Shown: positions 9,131 to 17,562, counted from the stretch's first letter. The stretch is DNA of 52,602 nt from an uncultured Sphingomonas sp. (GCA_946482655.1 CAMLSA010000007.1:1-52602); one strand, 5' to 3'. The notes: generated by a model not told the origin, from the sequence alone. Program-made: numbers and translations.

Positions 9131-9549
9131 GGCTAGACGCGCAGACTCGCGTTCGATAAAGGCGTTCTGTCTCGGCTTGATCCTACATGGGGATATACAT
9201 GCCGATCAAAATGCAGCGTGCGCCCGCAGAACTCATTCTGTCAGTAAGGCATGTCCCCAGTTTTTCTATTTCACATTCGGCAATGCAGGTTTGCCCACCA
9301 CGCCTGCTCCTGATCTCTAGATGCATGAGCTGGCAATTCAGCGTTGCCGAACGCGCAATGGACCGTCCCCTTGAGTAAATCCTAAATCCGACTGGGGAAT
9401 GGATGCAGGGCTGACTTGACCTCACCAAATACAGGTGGGTCTTGAGGCTGGATCGCTAGCCATCTGGTTGTGCCTCGGCACCGGCACGTCATTTCACTCT
9501 CCCGAAGCAAAGACACAGCGGAGTAAAGACTCAGCGGAGATCGCAGCTT
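9131..9549. other. Divergent intergenic region
   Basis: About 420 bases between the TonB receptor (minus) and the RraA-like gene (plus). I see no convincing gene here. It must hold the promoters of both genes. Short frames in it have no recognisable domain or ribosome site. Confidence 0.6.
9509..9540. repeat. Tandem 16-base repeat carrying the ribosome site of the RraA-like gene
   Basis: Two adjoining 16-base units, AAAGACACAGCGGAGT and AAAGACTCAGCGGAGA, match at 14 of 16 positions. Each contains GCGGAG, so the putative Shine-Dalgarno motif upstream of the ATG at 9550 is duplicated. Confidence 0.55.
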
Positions 9550-10104
9550 ATGGATGCGCGTGATGGCATTATGTTCTCGACCGCGGACCTGTTCGACCAA
9601 CAGCCGGATAGCGTGGAGATTATTGATCTCCAGTTCCAGAGTTTCGGTCGGCACCAGTACTTTTATGGCCCCATAGAGACTTTGTGCGTGTCGAACGACC
9701 ACCATGCCGTCGGCGATGCCGCGGCATCGCCCGGACATTCACGCGTGTTGGTGATCGATTGCGCCGGTACACCCACAGCCGGCCTTATGGGTGATCGAAT
9801 CGCATCCATGGCGGTCGAGAACGGATGGGTTGGCGCCGTCATTGCTGGCCTCGTTCGAGACTCGCAGGCAATTAATCAACTCCCATTCGCGGTTCGCGCT
9901 CTCGGCACGACTGCGAGACGTTCCACGGCTCAGCAGGAGGGGCAACGCGGCATTCAACTGCGCTTGGGCGGGGTGTGCCTTACTCCGGGCGACTGGCTCT
10001 ATGCGGATCATGACGCAATTATTGTCAGCAAAAATAAACTGGAATTTCCTGAGGCCGCCGGAGTGGGCCCGTCCCGCTACGCGCTAACATCTGACGTATC
10101 ATAG
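9550..10104 (+). CDS. RraA-like / 4-hydroxy-4-methyl-2-oxoglutarate aldolase family protein
   Basis: A 184-residue protein of the RraA-like fold. It has the family core: Gly81-Asp82 in MGDRIASMAVENGWVGAV and Arg103-Asp104 in GLVRDS, corresponding to the metal and pyruvate-binding residues of the class II HMG/CHA aldolases that split 4-hydroxy-2-oxo acids into pyruvate and an oxo acid. True RraA regulators of RNase E share the fold but lack aldolase chemistry. In this catabolic setting an aldolase or oxaloacetate-decarboxylase-like role is more likely. The gene is followed 91 bases later by an EthD gene in the same direction. The start at 9550 is likely; a later Met (residue 8) is possible. 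Confidence 0.82.
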   Translation: MDARDGIMFSTADLFDQQPDSVEIIDLQFQSFGRHQYFYGPIETLCVSNDHHAVGDAAASPGHSRVLVIDCAGTPTAGLMGDRIASMAVENGWVGAVIAGLVRDSQAINQLPFAVRALGTTARRSTAQQEGQRGIQLRLGGVCLTPGDWLYADHDAIIVSKNKLEFPEAAGVGPSRYALTSDVS

Positions 10105-10195
10105 CCAGTGTCTTTGGTCGTGTGGCCGTTTGCGCGTCACCTGTTTCCGTTTTATCTCATGTTGATTTCCCCGTTTTCAAGTAGGAGCAAATAAA

Positions 10196-10606
10196 ATGGC
10201 TAAGATTGTTTTCTTTTTGAAGCGCAAGCCAGGGATCACTCACGAGCAGTTTCGTGAGCATTACGAGAACAGCCATTCTCGCCTAGCGCAGAAGTACATC
10301 GGGCATCTTCTCACGGGGTATCACCGCAATTATCCCACTGCCGCCTGGCTTGACCCGAGCAACGTTCCCGAAGGTACCGAGCCGGCACCGTTCGACATCG
10401 GATATGATGCCATTACGGAAATGCGGGTAAAGGATATGGCCGCCGTTGAAGAGATGAGCCGCATCTTCAATGATCCAGAGATCCGGCCGATCCTAAAGGA
10501 GGATGAGCGGAAGTTCGTCGATAGCGCATCGATGGTGATGGTCGTGTGCGATGAGATGAATACCGGAACCGACTTCGCGAAAGAACCAGAGTCGGTTCTC
10601 CCGTGA
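10196..10606 (+). CDS. EthD-domain protein (first)
   Basis: A 136-residue dimeric alpha-beta barrel protein of the EthD family. It opens MAKIVFFLKRKPGITHEQF with the typical REHYENSHSRLAQKYIG and a later YDAITEMRVKDMAA segment. EthD was named from an ether-degradation locus with a P450; relatives occur in many aromatic and polyketide pathways with roles that are mostly undefined (cyclisation, lactone or intermediate handling). The start has a clear TAGGAG ribosome site. A second, distinct EthD gene is at 17834. The family is clear, the function open. Confidence 0.87.
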   Translation: MAKIVFFLKRKPGITHEQFREHYENSHSRLAQKYIGHLLTGYHRNYPTAAWLDPSNVPEGTEPAPFDIGYDAITEMRVKDMAAVEEMSRIFNDPEIRPILKEDERKFVDSASMVMVVCDEMNTGTDFAKEPESVLP

Positions 10607-10783
10607 TGGTAGGATAGCGTCTCCCGCCGAGTCACCAAAATGCGCCGAATTGCTGCCTCGAGTGGCAGTTCGGCAGGTGACACCTGTGCAAGGTCGACTT
10701 GGGATTGACGGCCGTCGAAAGAGGGCTGAACAGTGCGCTTGCGGCGAAACCTTCGAACAGGGCGGCGGGAAAAGCTTCCGGCG

Positions 10784-11063
10784 GCACTCGGGCTGGAAGC
10801 TCAGCACATGGTCGCCCGGCTTGAGATCGGTGACACCGGACCGACATCGACTACGATGCCGGCGCCCTCGTGGCCGAGCACGACCGGAACTTGTCGAAGA
10901 GTGGACTGTGGCCCTCGAGTACGCCGAAATCGGCGTGGCAGGGCCCTGCCGCCTTGAGCTCGACGAGCACTTCGCCCTCACCCGGAGGTTCGAGTGTGGC
11001 CTCCTCGATCACGAACGGCGTGTTCGGCCGATAAACGACGGCCGCTGCGGTCTTGATTGTCAT
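10784..11063 (-). pseudogene. Broken N-terminal part of a zinc-type (MDR) alcohol dehydrogenase
   Basis: From an ATG at 11063 with an AGGTGA ribosome site, a typical MDR N terminus is readable (MTIKTAAAVVYRP, then EVLVELKAAGPCHADFGVL). The frame then breaks near 10882, continues in another as VLGHEGAGIVVDVGP, and breaks again near 10838 to GVTDLKPGDHVLSFQPEC. Two single-base losses explain both shifts. Homology ends at about 10784 and the catalytic C-terminal two-thirds is gone. The remaining sequence to the EthD stop shows nothing I recognise. It is a decayed gene that once followed an aldehyde dehydrogenase on the same strand. Confidence 0.8.
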
Positions 11064-11109
11064 GCGCTCACCTAGAGAAGCGGCCGGTCCTGCTGTCCGG
11101 AATCGTTCC

Positions 11110-11254
11110 TCAGCCGTGCCGCGGAAGATGGGTCGACTTGATCTCAAAACAGCTTTCGAGACGCTGGACGCCGAGCGAACGGCCGATGCCCGACTCCTTG
11201 AAGCCGCCGAACGGCGCCGCGATATCCATGTTGAACACTTGACGCCATGGTTTC
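11110..11254 (-). pseudogene. C-terminal remnant of an aldehyde dehydrogenase
   Basis: On the minus strand, ending with TGA at 11112-11110, there is a recognisable ALDH tail: NMDIAAPFGGFKESGIGR, then SLGVQRLESCFEIKSTHLP. Upstream of it the frame hits a stop, and the sequence then meets the end of the second TonB receptor at 11303, so some 400 residues are missing. It lies 47 bases before the start of the broken alcohol dehydrogenase, suggesting a former ALDH-ADH operon cut by a rearrangement that brought in the receptor gene. Confidence 0.75.
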
Positions 11255-11302
11255 CGCCCATATCAAATCCGCAGTGCAACTGCACGCCAGTCCACCGCCC
11301 GA

Positions 11303-13762
11303 TCAGAAGCGGTATGTGCCCTGTACGCGGACCTCGCGCGGCCGCGGCGTGGCGGCGGCGAGGTTGTCCTGCGTCACCGCGAAGGCCGTCGACGTGCTGA
11401 GCAGAACATAATATTTGTTGGTAAGATTGCGCCCGATCAGCGCAAGTTCGTAATGACTATCTTCGGTGTATAGGCGCACGCCTGCGTTGAAGAGCGCAAA
11501 GCTCTTCTGCACGGCGAACGGCGGCTGCGTCTCCTGCGTGGCATATTTGGACGTGTAGTTCACGTCACCGCTCAGTCCGATCATCAGGCGATCGTTGATC
11601 GGCGCATCATAGGTGAGGCCGGCCTGCAGGTTCCAGCGTGGAGCGCGCGGCAGCGTACGTCCGCTCAGGTCTTGCACTGGCGTCCCCTGCGCATTGGGAA
11701 GGCAGCCCTGCGGCCCTGTCTGCCCGGTGTAGCAGCCCGAGTTGGGATAACTGATGTAGGTCGCCTTGTTGTAGGCGGCACTGGCGTTGAGCCGCAACTC
11801 CCTCGTCGCGACCCAGGTCGAACTGAGCTCGAGGCCCTTGATCCGTGCCGAGGCAGCGTTGCGGATCAGAAAGCTGAAGGTGGGCGGATCGAAGATCGAC
11901 TGCTGCAAGTTCGAGTATTTATAGCTGTAGGCGGTCGCCTCGAAGCGCAACGTGCGATTAAACAGCTCCGCCTTGAAGCCGACCTCGAAGCCCTTGGCGC
12001 TTTCCGGTCCGAAGGCGAACTGGTCGGGTGTGGGCACGGATCCGTTGGGATTCAGCTTAAACAGGCTAAGCGACGGAAATCCGCCCGACTTATAGCCGGT
12101 CTTGAACGCACCGTAGAGCAGCATATCGGGCTGTGGCTTGTACGAGAGCGATACTTCTGGCGACCAGTTGGTGTCGCGGAAGCGGCCGTTCAGCTTGATG
12201 CCAATGGGCACGAGGTCGCCGAGGGCGGTAGGCCCAAGCACGAACGGATGGATGAACAGATTTTCCACCTGCTGATCGCGGGTTTCTTTGGTATAGCGAA
12301 CGCCGCCGGCCAGCTCCAGCTTGGGAAGAAGCTCCCAGCGGATCTGGCCGAAGCCTGAGATGGTTTCCGCCTTGGCGCGATTGGGGTTGAAAAGATTGTC
12401 GTACCTTCCCGCCCCTGGGGACCCTGCCGGCACCGGTCCGACAAACAAGATGATCGTTTCGTTGAGGTTCGTGCGGCGCAGATTCTCGTAATAAGCGCCC
12501 ACTGTGACGTTCACTGGCCCGTCGTAATTCGTGGTCGCCCGCAGTTCCTGTGAGAAGCTCCTGGTATTCTCACCGATCCACGAATTGATCAGTCCATAGC
12601 TGGTTTCATCAAAATTTTTCGCTTGGCCGAAGTTGAGCTTAAAATAGTTGGATTGAGAAGTGAGAGTTACATTGTCAAATTTGTAGTTCATACTCAACGT
12701 GGTCAGGAAGGTGTTGACCTTCGCGAAGGTCGCTCCGTCATCGCGCACACCACGCCATGTATCCTGGATATATTGAGGAGGCAGGCCAGTGGACGCAAAC
12801 TTGTTATCGAACTTGCAATTGGCGTTGGGATCCTCAAAGCCTCCGATAGATACGGGGCCGTTGTGCATCCTTGGGTCGCAATATTGCTGAGTTGTGGTAC
12901 CGGTGTCACGGTGGCGACCGACCGCGACCTTCAAAGTGCTGTTGAAGCGGTCCGACGGAGTCCACACAAGCGTGCCGCGGGCCATAATCTCGCGATTGCC
13001 GGGTCCATAGCGGTGAAGCGGATCGGCCGAGACAGGGAAGAAAGGCGGCGACAACGAGCCTACACCCGGGACTACCGGCGCCGGCAACCCTCTAGCTACG
13101 TTCTTCATCCAACCGCGCATGTCCGTCCCGCGGATCGCGAACCGCCCTTTGAGCGTCTCGGTAATGGGACCCGACACCGCCGCCTCCGCAAACCTTTCGC
13201 GGGCATGGAACTCGTAGCCCAAGCGCGCATAACCGCTCAGTTTATCCGTCGGCGCGGCGGAGGTCAGTGACACCACGCCTGCGGGGCTGTTCTTGCCGAA
13301 GTATAGCGCCTGCGGGCCCTTCAATACCTCGACCTGCGCGAGGTCGAACATACCCATCAGCACGATCTGGCCACGCGAGATCGGTGCCCCGTCGAGCACG
13401 ACCAGCACGCTCTGATCGAGACCAGGATCAAGGAAGGATGTGCCGAGGCCGCGGATGGAAAAGCTGGCGCCCGTGCCGGAGTCCGCTTGAGCGAGAATGA
13501 CCTGCGGAACCAACTGAGCAATCCGGGTAAGGTCTGCTACACCGGTGCGCTGGATCTCTTGTCCGCTCACTGCCGTCACGGCAACCGGCACATTTATAAG
13601 TGACTCGGCGCGTTTACGCGCTGTGACGACAATTTCCTCAAGTCCCCCGCCTTGGGCCAGCGCGCCGGGATTAGTTGGCGCAGAGGGCGACTGCGCCTGC
13701 GCCACAACCGCGGACAAGGCGGAACCCAATAACGCAAGACGCCGCACCGTACGGATGACCAT
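11303..13762 (-). CDS. TonB-dependent outer-membrane receptor (second)
   Basis: An 819-residue receptor: signal peptide MVIRTVRRLALLGSALSAVV with cleavage near AQAQ, a plug starting at LEEIVVTARKRAESLINVP, the plug motif LKGPQALYFGKNSPAG, and a barrel ending REVRVQGTYRF. The open frame extends 43 codons further upstream, but the ATG at 13762 gives a clean signal peptide and has GGGGGAGG directly upstream. The plug motif is nearly the same as in the first receptor, so they belong to one broad subfamily, but the barrels differ enough that separate ligands are likely. It probably serves uptake for the P450/phosphotransferase genes transcribed away from it. Confidence 0.92.
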   Translation of the reverse strand: MVIRTVRRLALLGSALSAVVAQAQSPSAPTNPGALAQGGGLEEIVVTARKRAESLINVPVAVTAVSGQEIQRTGVADLTRIAQLVPQVILAQADSGTGASFSIRGLGTSFLDPGLDQSVLVVLDGAPISRGQIVLMGMFDLAQVEVLKGPQALYFGKNSPAGVVSLTSAAPTDKLSGYARLGYEFHARERFAEAAVSGPITETLKGRFAIRGTDMRGWMKNVARGLPAPVVPGVGSLSPPFFPVSADPLHRYGPGNREIMARGTLVWTPSDRFNSTLKVAVGRHRDTGTTTQQYCDPRMHNGPVSIGGFEDPNANCKFDNKFASTGLPPQYIQDTWRGVRDDGATFAKVNTFLTTLSMNYKFDNVTLTSQSNYFKLNFGQAKNFDETSYGLINSWIGENTRSFSQELRATTNYDGPVNVTVGAYYENLRRTNLNETIILFVGPVPAGSPGAGRYDNLFNPNRAKAETISGFGQIRWELLPKLELAGGVRYTKETRDQQVENLFIHPFVLGPTALGDLVPIGIKLNGRFRDTNWSPEVSLSYKPQPDMLLYGAFKTGYKSGGFPSLSLFKLNPNGSVPTPDQFAFGPESAKGFEVGFKAELFNRTLRFEATAYSYKYSNLQQSIFDPPTFSFLIRNAASARIKGLELSSTWVATRELRLNASAAYNKATYISYPNSGCYTGQTGPQGCLPNAQGTPVQDLSGRTLPRAPRWNLQAGLTYDAPINDRLMIGLSGDVNYTSKYATQETQPPFAVQKSFALFNAGVRLYTEDSHYELALIGRNLTNKYYVLLSTSTAFAVTQDNLAAATPRPREVRVQGTYRF

Positions 13763-13999
13763 ATACCTCCCCCTCACATTTCCGCGCTCCGCTCGTGATG
13801 CCGGAACTGGATCCAAGATTATTAACACTGACGGAAATTCGACGACGCTTGGAAGCGTTTCACCGCTTCGCTCCACTGTCAGGACTTGCAACGTTATGTG
13901 ATGCTATAGGCGCAGCATTGGACTCGCCGCACGAGATGTCCATTGCTCTTTGGCGAAGTCTCTATTGTTGTAAATGCGTCCAACCACCGCGATCCACCG

Positions 14000-14047
14000 A
14001 TTAGCGGTCGAATCCCACGAAAAATTAGCGGTTGACTCCGGCGAAAC
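14000..14047. repeat. Tandem imperfect 24-base repeat
   Basis: Two adjoining 24-base units each begin ATTAGCGGT and end CGAAA plus one base. They agree at about 18 of 24 positions. Repeats of this kind occur at the ends of some insertion sequences, but no transposase lies nearby, so this could be a stranded terminus or an operator array. Confidence 0.45.
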
Positions 14048-14332
14048 TGGCGCCTTAAACTAGTCTACACACAATATATCGCTTCCTATATGTGTGACAC
14101 GGCGTCTATCGCTTTTAAATGATATCTGAAAACCGGAAGTTTTACCCGAAATCTTCCACTTTCTGAGGTTACATGTTGTATTAAGGTCATACGCATCTAG
14201 CGAGAATTCTGATTTGTCTGGAACTGATCGTTGCTTGGAAGATTGTCTGTTGCCAGGATGGAATCAGAAGCTGGGCAGGTCTCTTGACCAGGGCTAGTGC
14301 AACTATATTTGGTTTGCAGAGCAGGGTCGAAG

Positions 14333-14361
14333 TCGACGTAATGAGAAAGCAAATACGTCGA
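14333..14361. promoter_or_regulatory. Inverted repeat TCGACGTA-N13-TACGTCGA, operator-like
   Basis: A perfect 8-base dyad with a 13-base A+T-rich centre, 117 bases upstream of the phosphotransferase start. The size and spacing suit a dimeric transcription factor operator. No regulator gene is adjacent in the window. Confidence 0.5.
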
Positions 14362-14378
14362 TTCAGGGAGAGTGTTCA

Positions 14379-14400
14379 GCCGGGCCAATGTAGGCCCGGC
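14379..14400 (+). terminator. G+C-rich hairpin in the phosphotransferase leader
   Basis: GCCGGGCC and GGCCCGGC pair perfectly over 8 bases around a 6-base loop (AATGTA), 77 bases before the phosphotransferase ATG. There is no T-run, so it may be a leader structure rather than an intrinsic terminator. Confidence 0.35.
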
Positions 14401-14477
14401 GGCCAGACCCGAAGGGGTCCAGCGCTCGCCCGTCCGCTCACCGGTTTGAGGACGCCAGCTACGGCACGGAGCAAATA

Positions 14478-15638
14478 ATGGATGAAAGTTCGAACGTCGC
14501 CGCCGAGATCCAGCGTATCTACGAGCAGGAGCGGCACGACCGCCCGGTGAGGCGCGCCGGCGAAGTTCCGCCTACTTATGCGGCAATTACCGCCGATTGG
14601 CTCACAGACGTGCTCTGTCGCAAGGTGCCGGGGGCGGAGGTCACCGAATTCAAACTCGACGCGCGCGACGACGGCTCCTCCAATCGCCGGCGGATATTTC
14701 TCTCCTACAATGAGGCGGGCGCGCGGGCTGGGCTGCCCGTGACCGTCTTCTGCAAGGCGGCTGACGCGCTGCAGCAGCGCGTGATGCTCGGCGCGTCTGG
14801 CGTCGGTAAGTCGGAGGCGGACTTCTACTTGCTTGCACGGCCGCGCTTGCCGATCGAAGCGCCCGTTGCGTACCACGCCGGCTACGATCCGAGCAACTAT
14901 GCGTCGCTGATCATGCTCAAGGATCTGGCCGGCAGCGTCACGTTTGCGGACGAACGGACGCCGGTCGACTGGAGTCGTGCGGTCAGCCTCGTCACCAATC
15001 TTGCTGACTTGCACGGCCCCTTTTATGAGAGCAGCGAACTCGGCTCGCCGACCTTGCCCTTCCTTCGCTGGGACGTGTGGTGGAAGCGAATGATTGCGGG
15101 CAATCCGCGCTTCCCCGAGTTCTGCGATATCGCCTTTGGCGACAGCGAATCGCTGATGGAACCGCATCTGTTTAAGCGGCGCGCGGAGATCTGGCCGGCG
15201 ACGGACGCCTGCGTCGATCGCCACGCCGATCTGCCGCTCTCGCTGATCCACAGCGACGTTCATTTCAAGAATTGGTACGTCACTGCCGACAACCGCATGG
15301 GGCTGAGTGACTGGCAGACGACGACGATCGGCCATTGGAGCCGCGATTATGTCTATGCCACCACCACCGCGCTTACGATCGAGAACCGGCGCGCTTGGGA
15401 GGACGAGCTGCTACGCATCTATCTAGACCGTATGGCCGAGCATGGCGCGCGCGGCATCACGGTGGAGTATGCAAAGCTTAATATGCGTCAGCAGTTGTTC
15501 ACCGTGCTTGCCTTCTGGACAATCACGCTCCGCCCAGCCATCGGCATGCCGGACATGCAGCCCGAGCGCACCACCGTTGAGTTCCTCAGGCGCATCTATG
15601 CTGCAATCGACGATCACGATGCGCTGGATAGTTTCTGA
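14478..15638 (+). CDS. Kinase-like phosphotransferase family protein (APH fold)
   Basis: A 386-residue protein of the aminoglycoside-phosphotransferase/choline-kinase-like superfamily. The catalytic loop reads HSDVHFKNW (about 258-266), matching the HxDxxxxN pattern, and the metal-binding segment is LSDWQTTTIG (about 274-283), with Asp in place. An N-terminal kinase-lobe region with KLDARDDGSSNRR and the VFCKAADA lysine strand precedes it. Members of this group beside P450 and CoA-ligase genes are common in catabolic and secondary pathways and may phosphorylate a hydroxyl group of the substrate; true antibiotic resistance is only one possibility. It is followed, after a 255-base A+T-rich gap, by ferredoxin and P450. 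Confidence 0.83.
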   Translation: MDESSNVAAEIQRIYEQERHDRPVRRAGEVPPTYAAITADWLTDVLCRKVPGAEVTEFKLDARDDGSSNRRRIFLSYNEAGARAGLPVTVFCKAADALQQRVMLGASGVGKSEADFYLLARPRLPIEAPVAYHAGYDPSNYASLIMLKDLAGSVTFADERTPVDWSRAVSLVTNLADLHGPFYESSELGSPTLPFLRWDVWWKRMIAGNPRFPEFCDIAFGDSESLMEPHLFKRRAEIWPATDACVDRHADLPLSLIHSDVHFKNWYVTADNRMGLSDWQTTTIGHWSRDYVYATTTALTIENRRAWEDELLRIYLDRMAEHGARGITVEYAKLNMRQQLFTVLAFWTITLRPAIGMPDMQPERTTVEFLRRIYAAIDDHDALDSF

Positions 15639-15893
15639 GGAGGGCTAATCCTCCGTCAGCATAATCGGCCTAAGTGGATGCTTCAGGTGACAAAGATTAG
15701 CTGGGATACGAAATCCTGCGCAAAGGACGCTCCGTATCGTCAAGAAAAAGGCGCTGACGTAGATGCTGCTCGAACGCTCTTTTCTTGAGTTAGCTAAAAA
15801 ACATCTGATTTTCTAATAAAAAAGTCAAGTCTGGATAATTTATAAGGAAGTTATTTGCTGCGTTTGGATTGGCAGCGCCCAAAGGAGCAAGCA

Positions 15894-16088
15894 ATGAAAG
15901 TCCGTATTCTCGACGAACGATGCGTAGGGCACGGCATGTGCCGGCTAGCGTGCCCGGAGGTGTTCGAGCTTAACGATGAGGATGGCCATGCCTTTGTGTT
16001 GAAGGAGGATGTGCCCGCCGAACTCGAGGAAGCCGTCAGCCAGGCCCTGCGCGGCTGTCCGGAGCAGGCGGTGCTGATTAGTGATTGA
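15894..16088 (+). CDS. Small [3Fe-4S]-type ferredoxin, P450 partner
   Basis: A 64-residue ferredoxin carrying electrons to the P450 encoded 26 bases downstream. Cluster residues are Cys10, Cys16 and Cys54 (before Pro). The second cysteine of a normal CxxCxxC set is replaced by His13 in CVGHGMC, the pattern of P450-type 3Fe-4S ferredoxins. An extra Cys20 is found where many relatives have Ala. The ATG at 15894 has an AGGAG ribosome site. An in-frame TTG at 15855 is not needed. The pairing with the P450 is a strong contextual inference. Confidence 0.9.
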   Translation: MKVRILDERCVGHGMCRLACPEVFELNDEDGHAFVLKEDVPAELEEAVSQALRGCPEQAVLISD

Positions 16089-16114
16089 GCACGTAGGAAA
16101 AGACGGAGGAGTAC

Positions 16115-17380
16115 GTGGAAGAACCAGTTGTCAGCGGCAAGGCATGCCCAATCGATTTCGATCACGAGTCCGAGGCGCACGCGCAGGCCTGGCCGGAAGA
16201 GTTCAAGGCTATGCGAGAGAAGTGTCCAGTGGCTTGGACCGATAACCATGGCGGCTACTGGATTGCGACGCGGTACAACGATGTCGTCGCGATGGCGCAG
16301 GATGACGCCACCTTTTCCAGCTTCAAGACTTATGATGCGACCACGCGTACCGCGTCGGGTGGTATATCGATCCCGCCCTCGCCTATACCGCGTGCACTGC
16401 CCGTTGAGGCGGATCGCCCCGAATGGAACGCGTTAAGGAGCTTCATCAACCGCAAGTTCGCGCCCAAGGCGGCAGAGGCGCGCCGCCCGCGCGTGCGTCA
16501 ATACGCTACAGCGTTGCTTAACCGAGTGATCGAGAAAGGCGAGATGGATCTCGTCAACGATTTCACCGGGCCGGTCCCTGCGATCGCGACAATGGAGTTG
16601 ATGGGCCTGCCGCTCGGCGCGTGGCGCCAGTTCGCTGATCCGCTCCACGAGATGGTCTATGTGCCCAAGGGCGACCCCAAATACCCTAAGGTGATCGACG
16701 ACATGCAATGGATCTTCCAGCGGTGCGCGGAGGAGTTCGCCGCAGCAAAGAAGCGCCCGCAGGAAGACACGTTGCTCTCCTACTTCGCGCATGAGCAGTT
16801 CGAAGGGCGCTACCTCACCGAGGAAGAAGCCATCTGCTATGCGATCAATATCTTAACGGGTGGAGTGGACACCACTACAGCGCTAACCACCCACGCGCTT
16901 GGCTATCTTGATGATCATCCAGAAGATAAGCGGCGGCTCATGCAGGATGCCAAGCTGATCCCGGTGGCACGCGAGGAGTTCGTACGTTTCTTCACCCCGA
17001 TCCATGGACTGGCGCGTAACGTCACCAAGGACGTCGAGGTGGGCGGCGTACAGATGGAGGCGGGCGATCGCGTGCTGCTCGCTTGGTCGTCCGCAAACCG
17101 CGATCCGGCGGTGTTCGAAAAGCCTGAGCAGATCGACATTGCCCGCTTCCCTAACCGGCACATTGCGTTCGGCGCTGGCATGCACCGCTGCATCGGCTCG
17201 TTCATGGCACGCGTGATGTTCGAGGAGATGATCCACGAGGTGTTCGCGCGCATTCCCGACTACAGAGTGGATCGCTCGCGCGCACAGCGCTACACGTCCA
17301 TTGGCGTGATCAACGGCTGGATCGACATGCCGGCGACCTTCACCCCCGGTCCGAAACTGCCCTGCGAAATCACGCTCTAG
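16115..17380 (+). CDS. Bacterial class I cytochrome P450
   Basis: A 421-residue soluble P450 monooxygenase. The heme-binding loop is FGAGMHRCIGSFMAR with axial Cys359, the I-helix oxygen-activation motif is GGVDTTTAL (about 249-257) and the ExxR motif is EFVR (288-291). The start is GTG at 16115 with GGAGGAG upstream. It forms a two-gene unit with the ferredoxin. The ferredoxin reductase needed to complete the chain may be the one at 18712, although that lies beyond the tRNA-Met boundary. The substrate is likely a hydrophobic or aromatic compound delivered by the TonB system, which is inference. Confidence 0.94.
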   Translation: MEEPVVSGKACPIDFDHESEAHAQAWPEEFKAMREKCPVAWTDNHGGYWIATRYNDVVAMAQDDATFSSFKTYDATTRTASGGISIPPSPIPRALPVEADRPEWNALRSFINRKFAPKAAEARRPRVRQYATALLNRVIEKGEMDLVNDFTGPVPAIATMELMGLPLGAWRQFADPLHEMVYVPKGDPKYPKVIDDMQWIFQRCAEEFAAAKKRPQEDTLLSYFAHEQFEGRYLTEEEAICYAINILTGGVDTTTALTTHALGYLDDHPEDKRRLMQDAKLIPVAREEFVRFFTPIHGLARNVTKDVEVGGVQMEAGDRVLLAWSSANRDPAVFEKPEQIDIARFPNRHIAFGAGMHRCIGSFMARVMFEEMIHEVFARIPDYRVDRSRAQRYTSIGVINGWIDMPATFTPGPKLPCEITL

Positions 17381-17420
17381 GGTTCGGCATGACCTGACAA
17401 GCTGCTCGACCGAGGCCTAT

Positions 17421-17445
17421 GCCCGCCGGATGCGATCCGGCGGGC
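17421..17445 (+). terminator. Hairpin after the P450 gene
   Basis: A perfect 11-base inverted repeat (GCCCGCCGGAT / ATCCGGCGGGC) with a 3-base loop, 41 bases after the P450 stop. No T-run follows, so termination would be weak or factor-assisted. The remaining sequence up to 17513 shows no gene. Confidence 0.5.
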
Positions 17446-17513
17446 CGGACACCTCATCGGGGCCTTTGCGCGCCTATCGCTCATGCAGTTATTTGATTTT
17501 AAATCTTGAGCCT

Positions 17514-17562
17514 TGGTAGTCGGAGGGGACTTGAACCCCCGATACGCCGATTATGATTCCGC
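17514..17562 (-). pseudogene. Truncated tRNA-Met fragment (anticodon arm to CCA), att-like
   Basis: Read on the minus strand this is the anticodon arm, variable loop, T-arm and CCA end of a tRNA-Met, nearly identical to the intact gene at 18511-18587. The plus-strand copy begins TGGTAG, includes GGACTTGAACCCCCGA and ends GATTATGATTCCGC. It differs by one extra T, a missing AG and two substitutions. The D-arm and 5-prime acceptor strand are absent. It is in the same orientation as the intact tRNA about 1 kb away, as expected of an attachment-site duplicate. From here to 17833 there is nothing else I can assign. Confidence 0.8.

Larger units (their letters stand above)
13763..14477. other. Long A+T-rich divergent spacer
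   Basis: About 715 bases between the second TonB receptor and the phosphotransferase with no convincing gene on either strand. It contains a tandem 24-base repeat, an 8-base inverted repeat with a 13-base spacer, and a G+C-rich hairpin, each listed separately. The length and composition fit a site of past insertion and deletion, as well as two divergent promoters. Confidence 0.6.

Noticed and set aside
9187..9378. Small frames in the spacer between the first TonB receptor and the RraA-like gene
   Set aside because: No ribosome site and no resemblance to a known family; spacer sequence.
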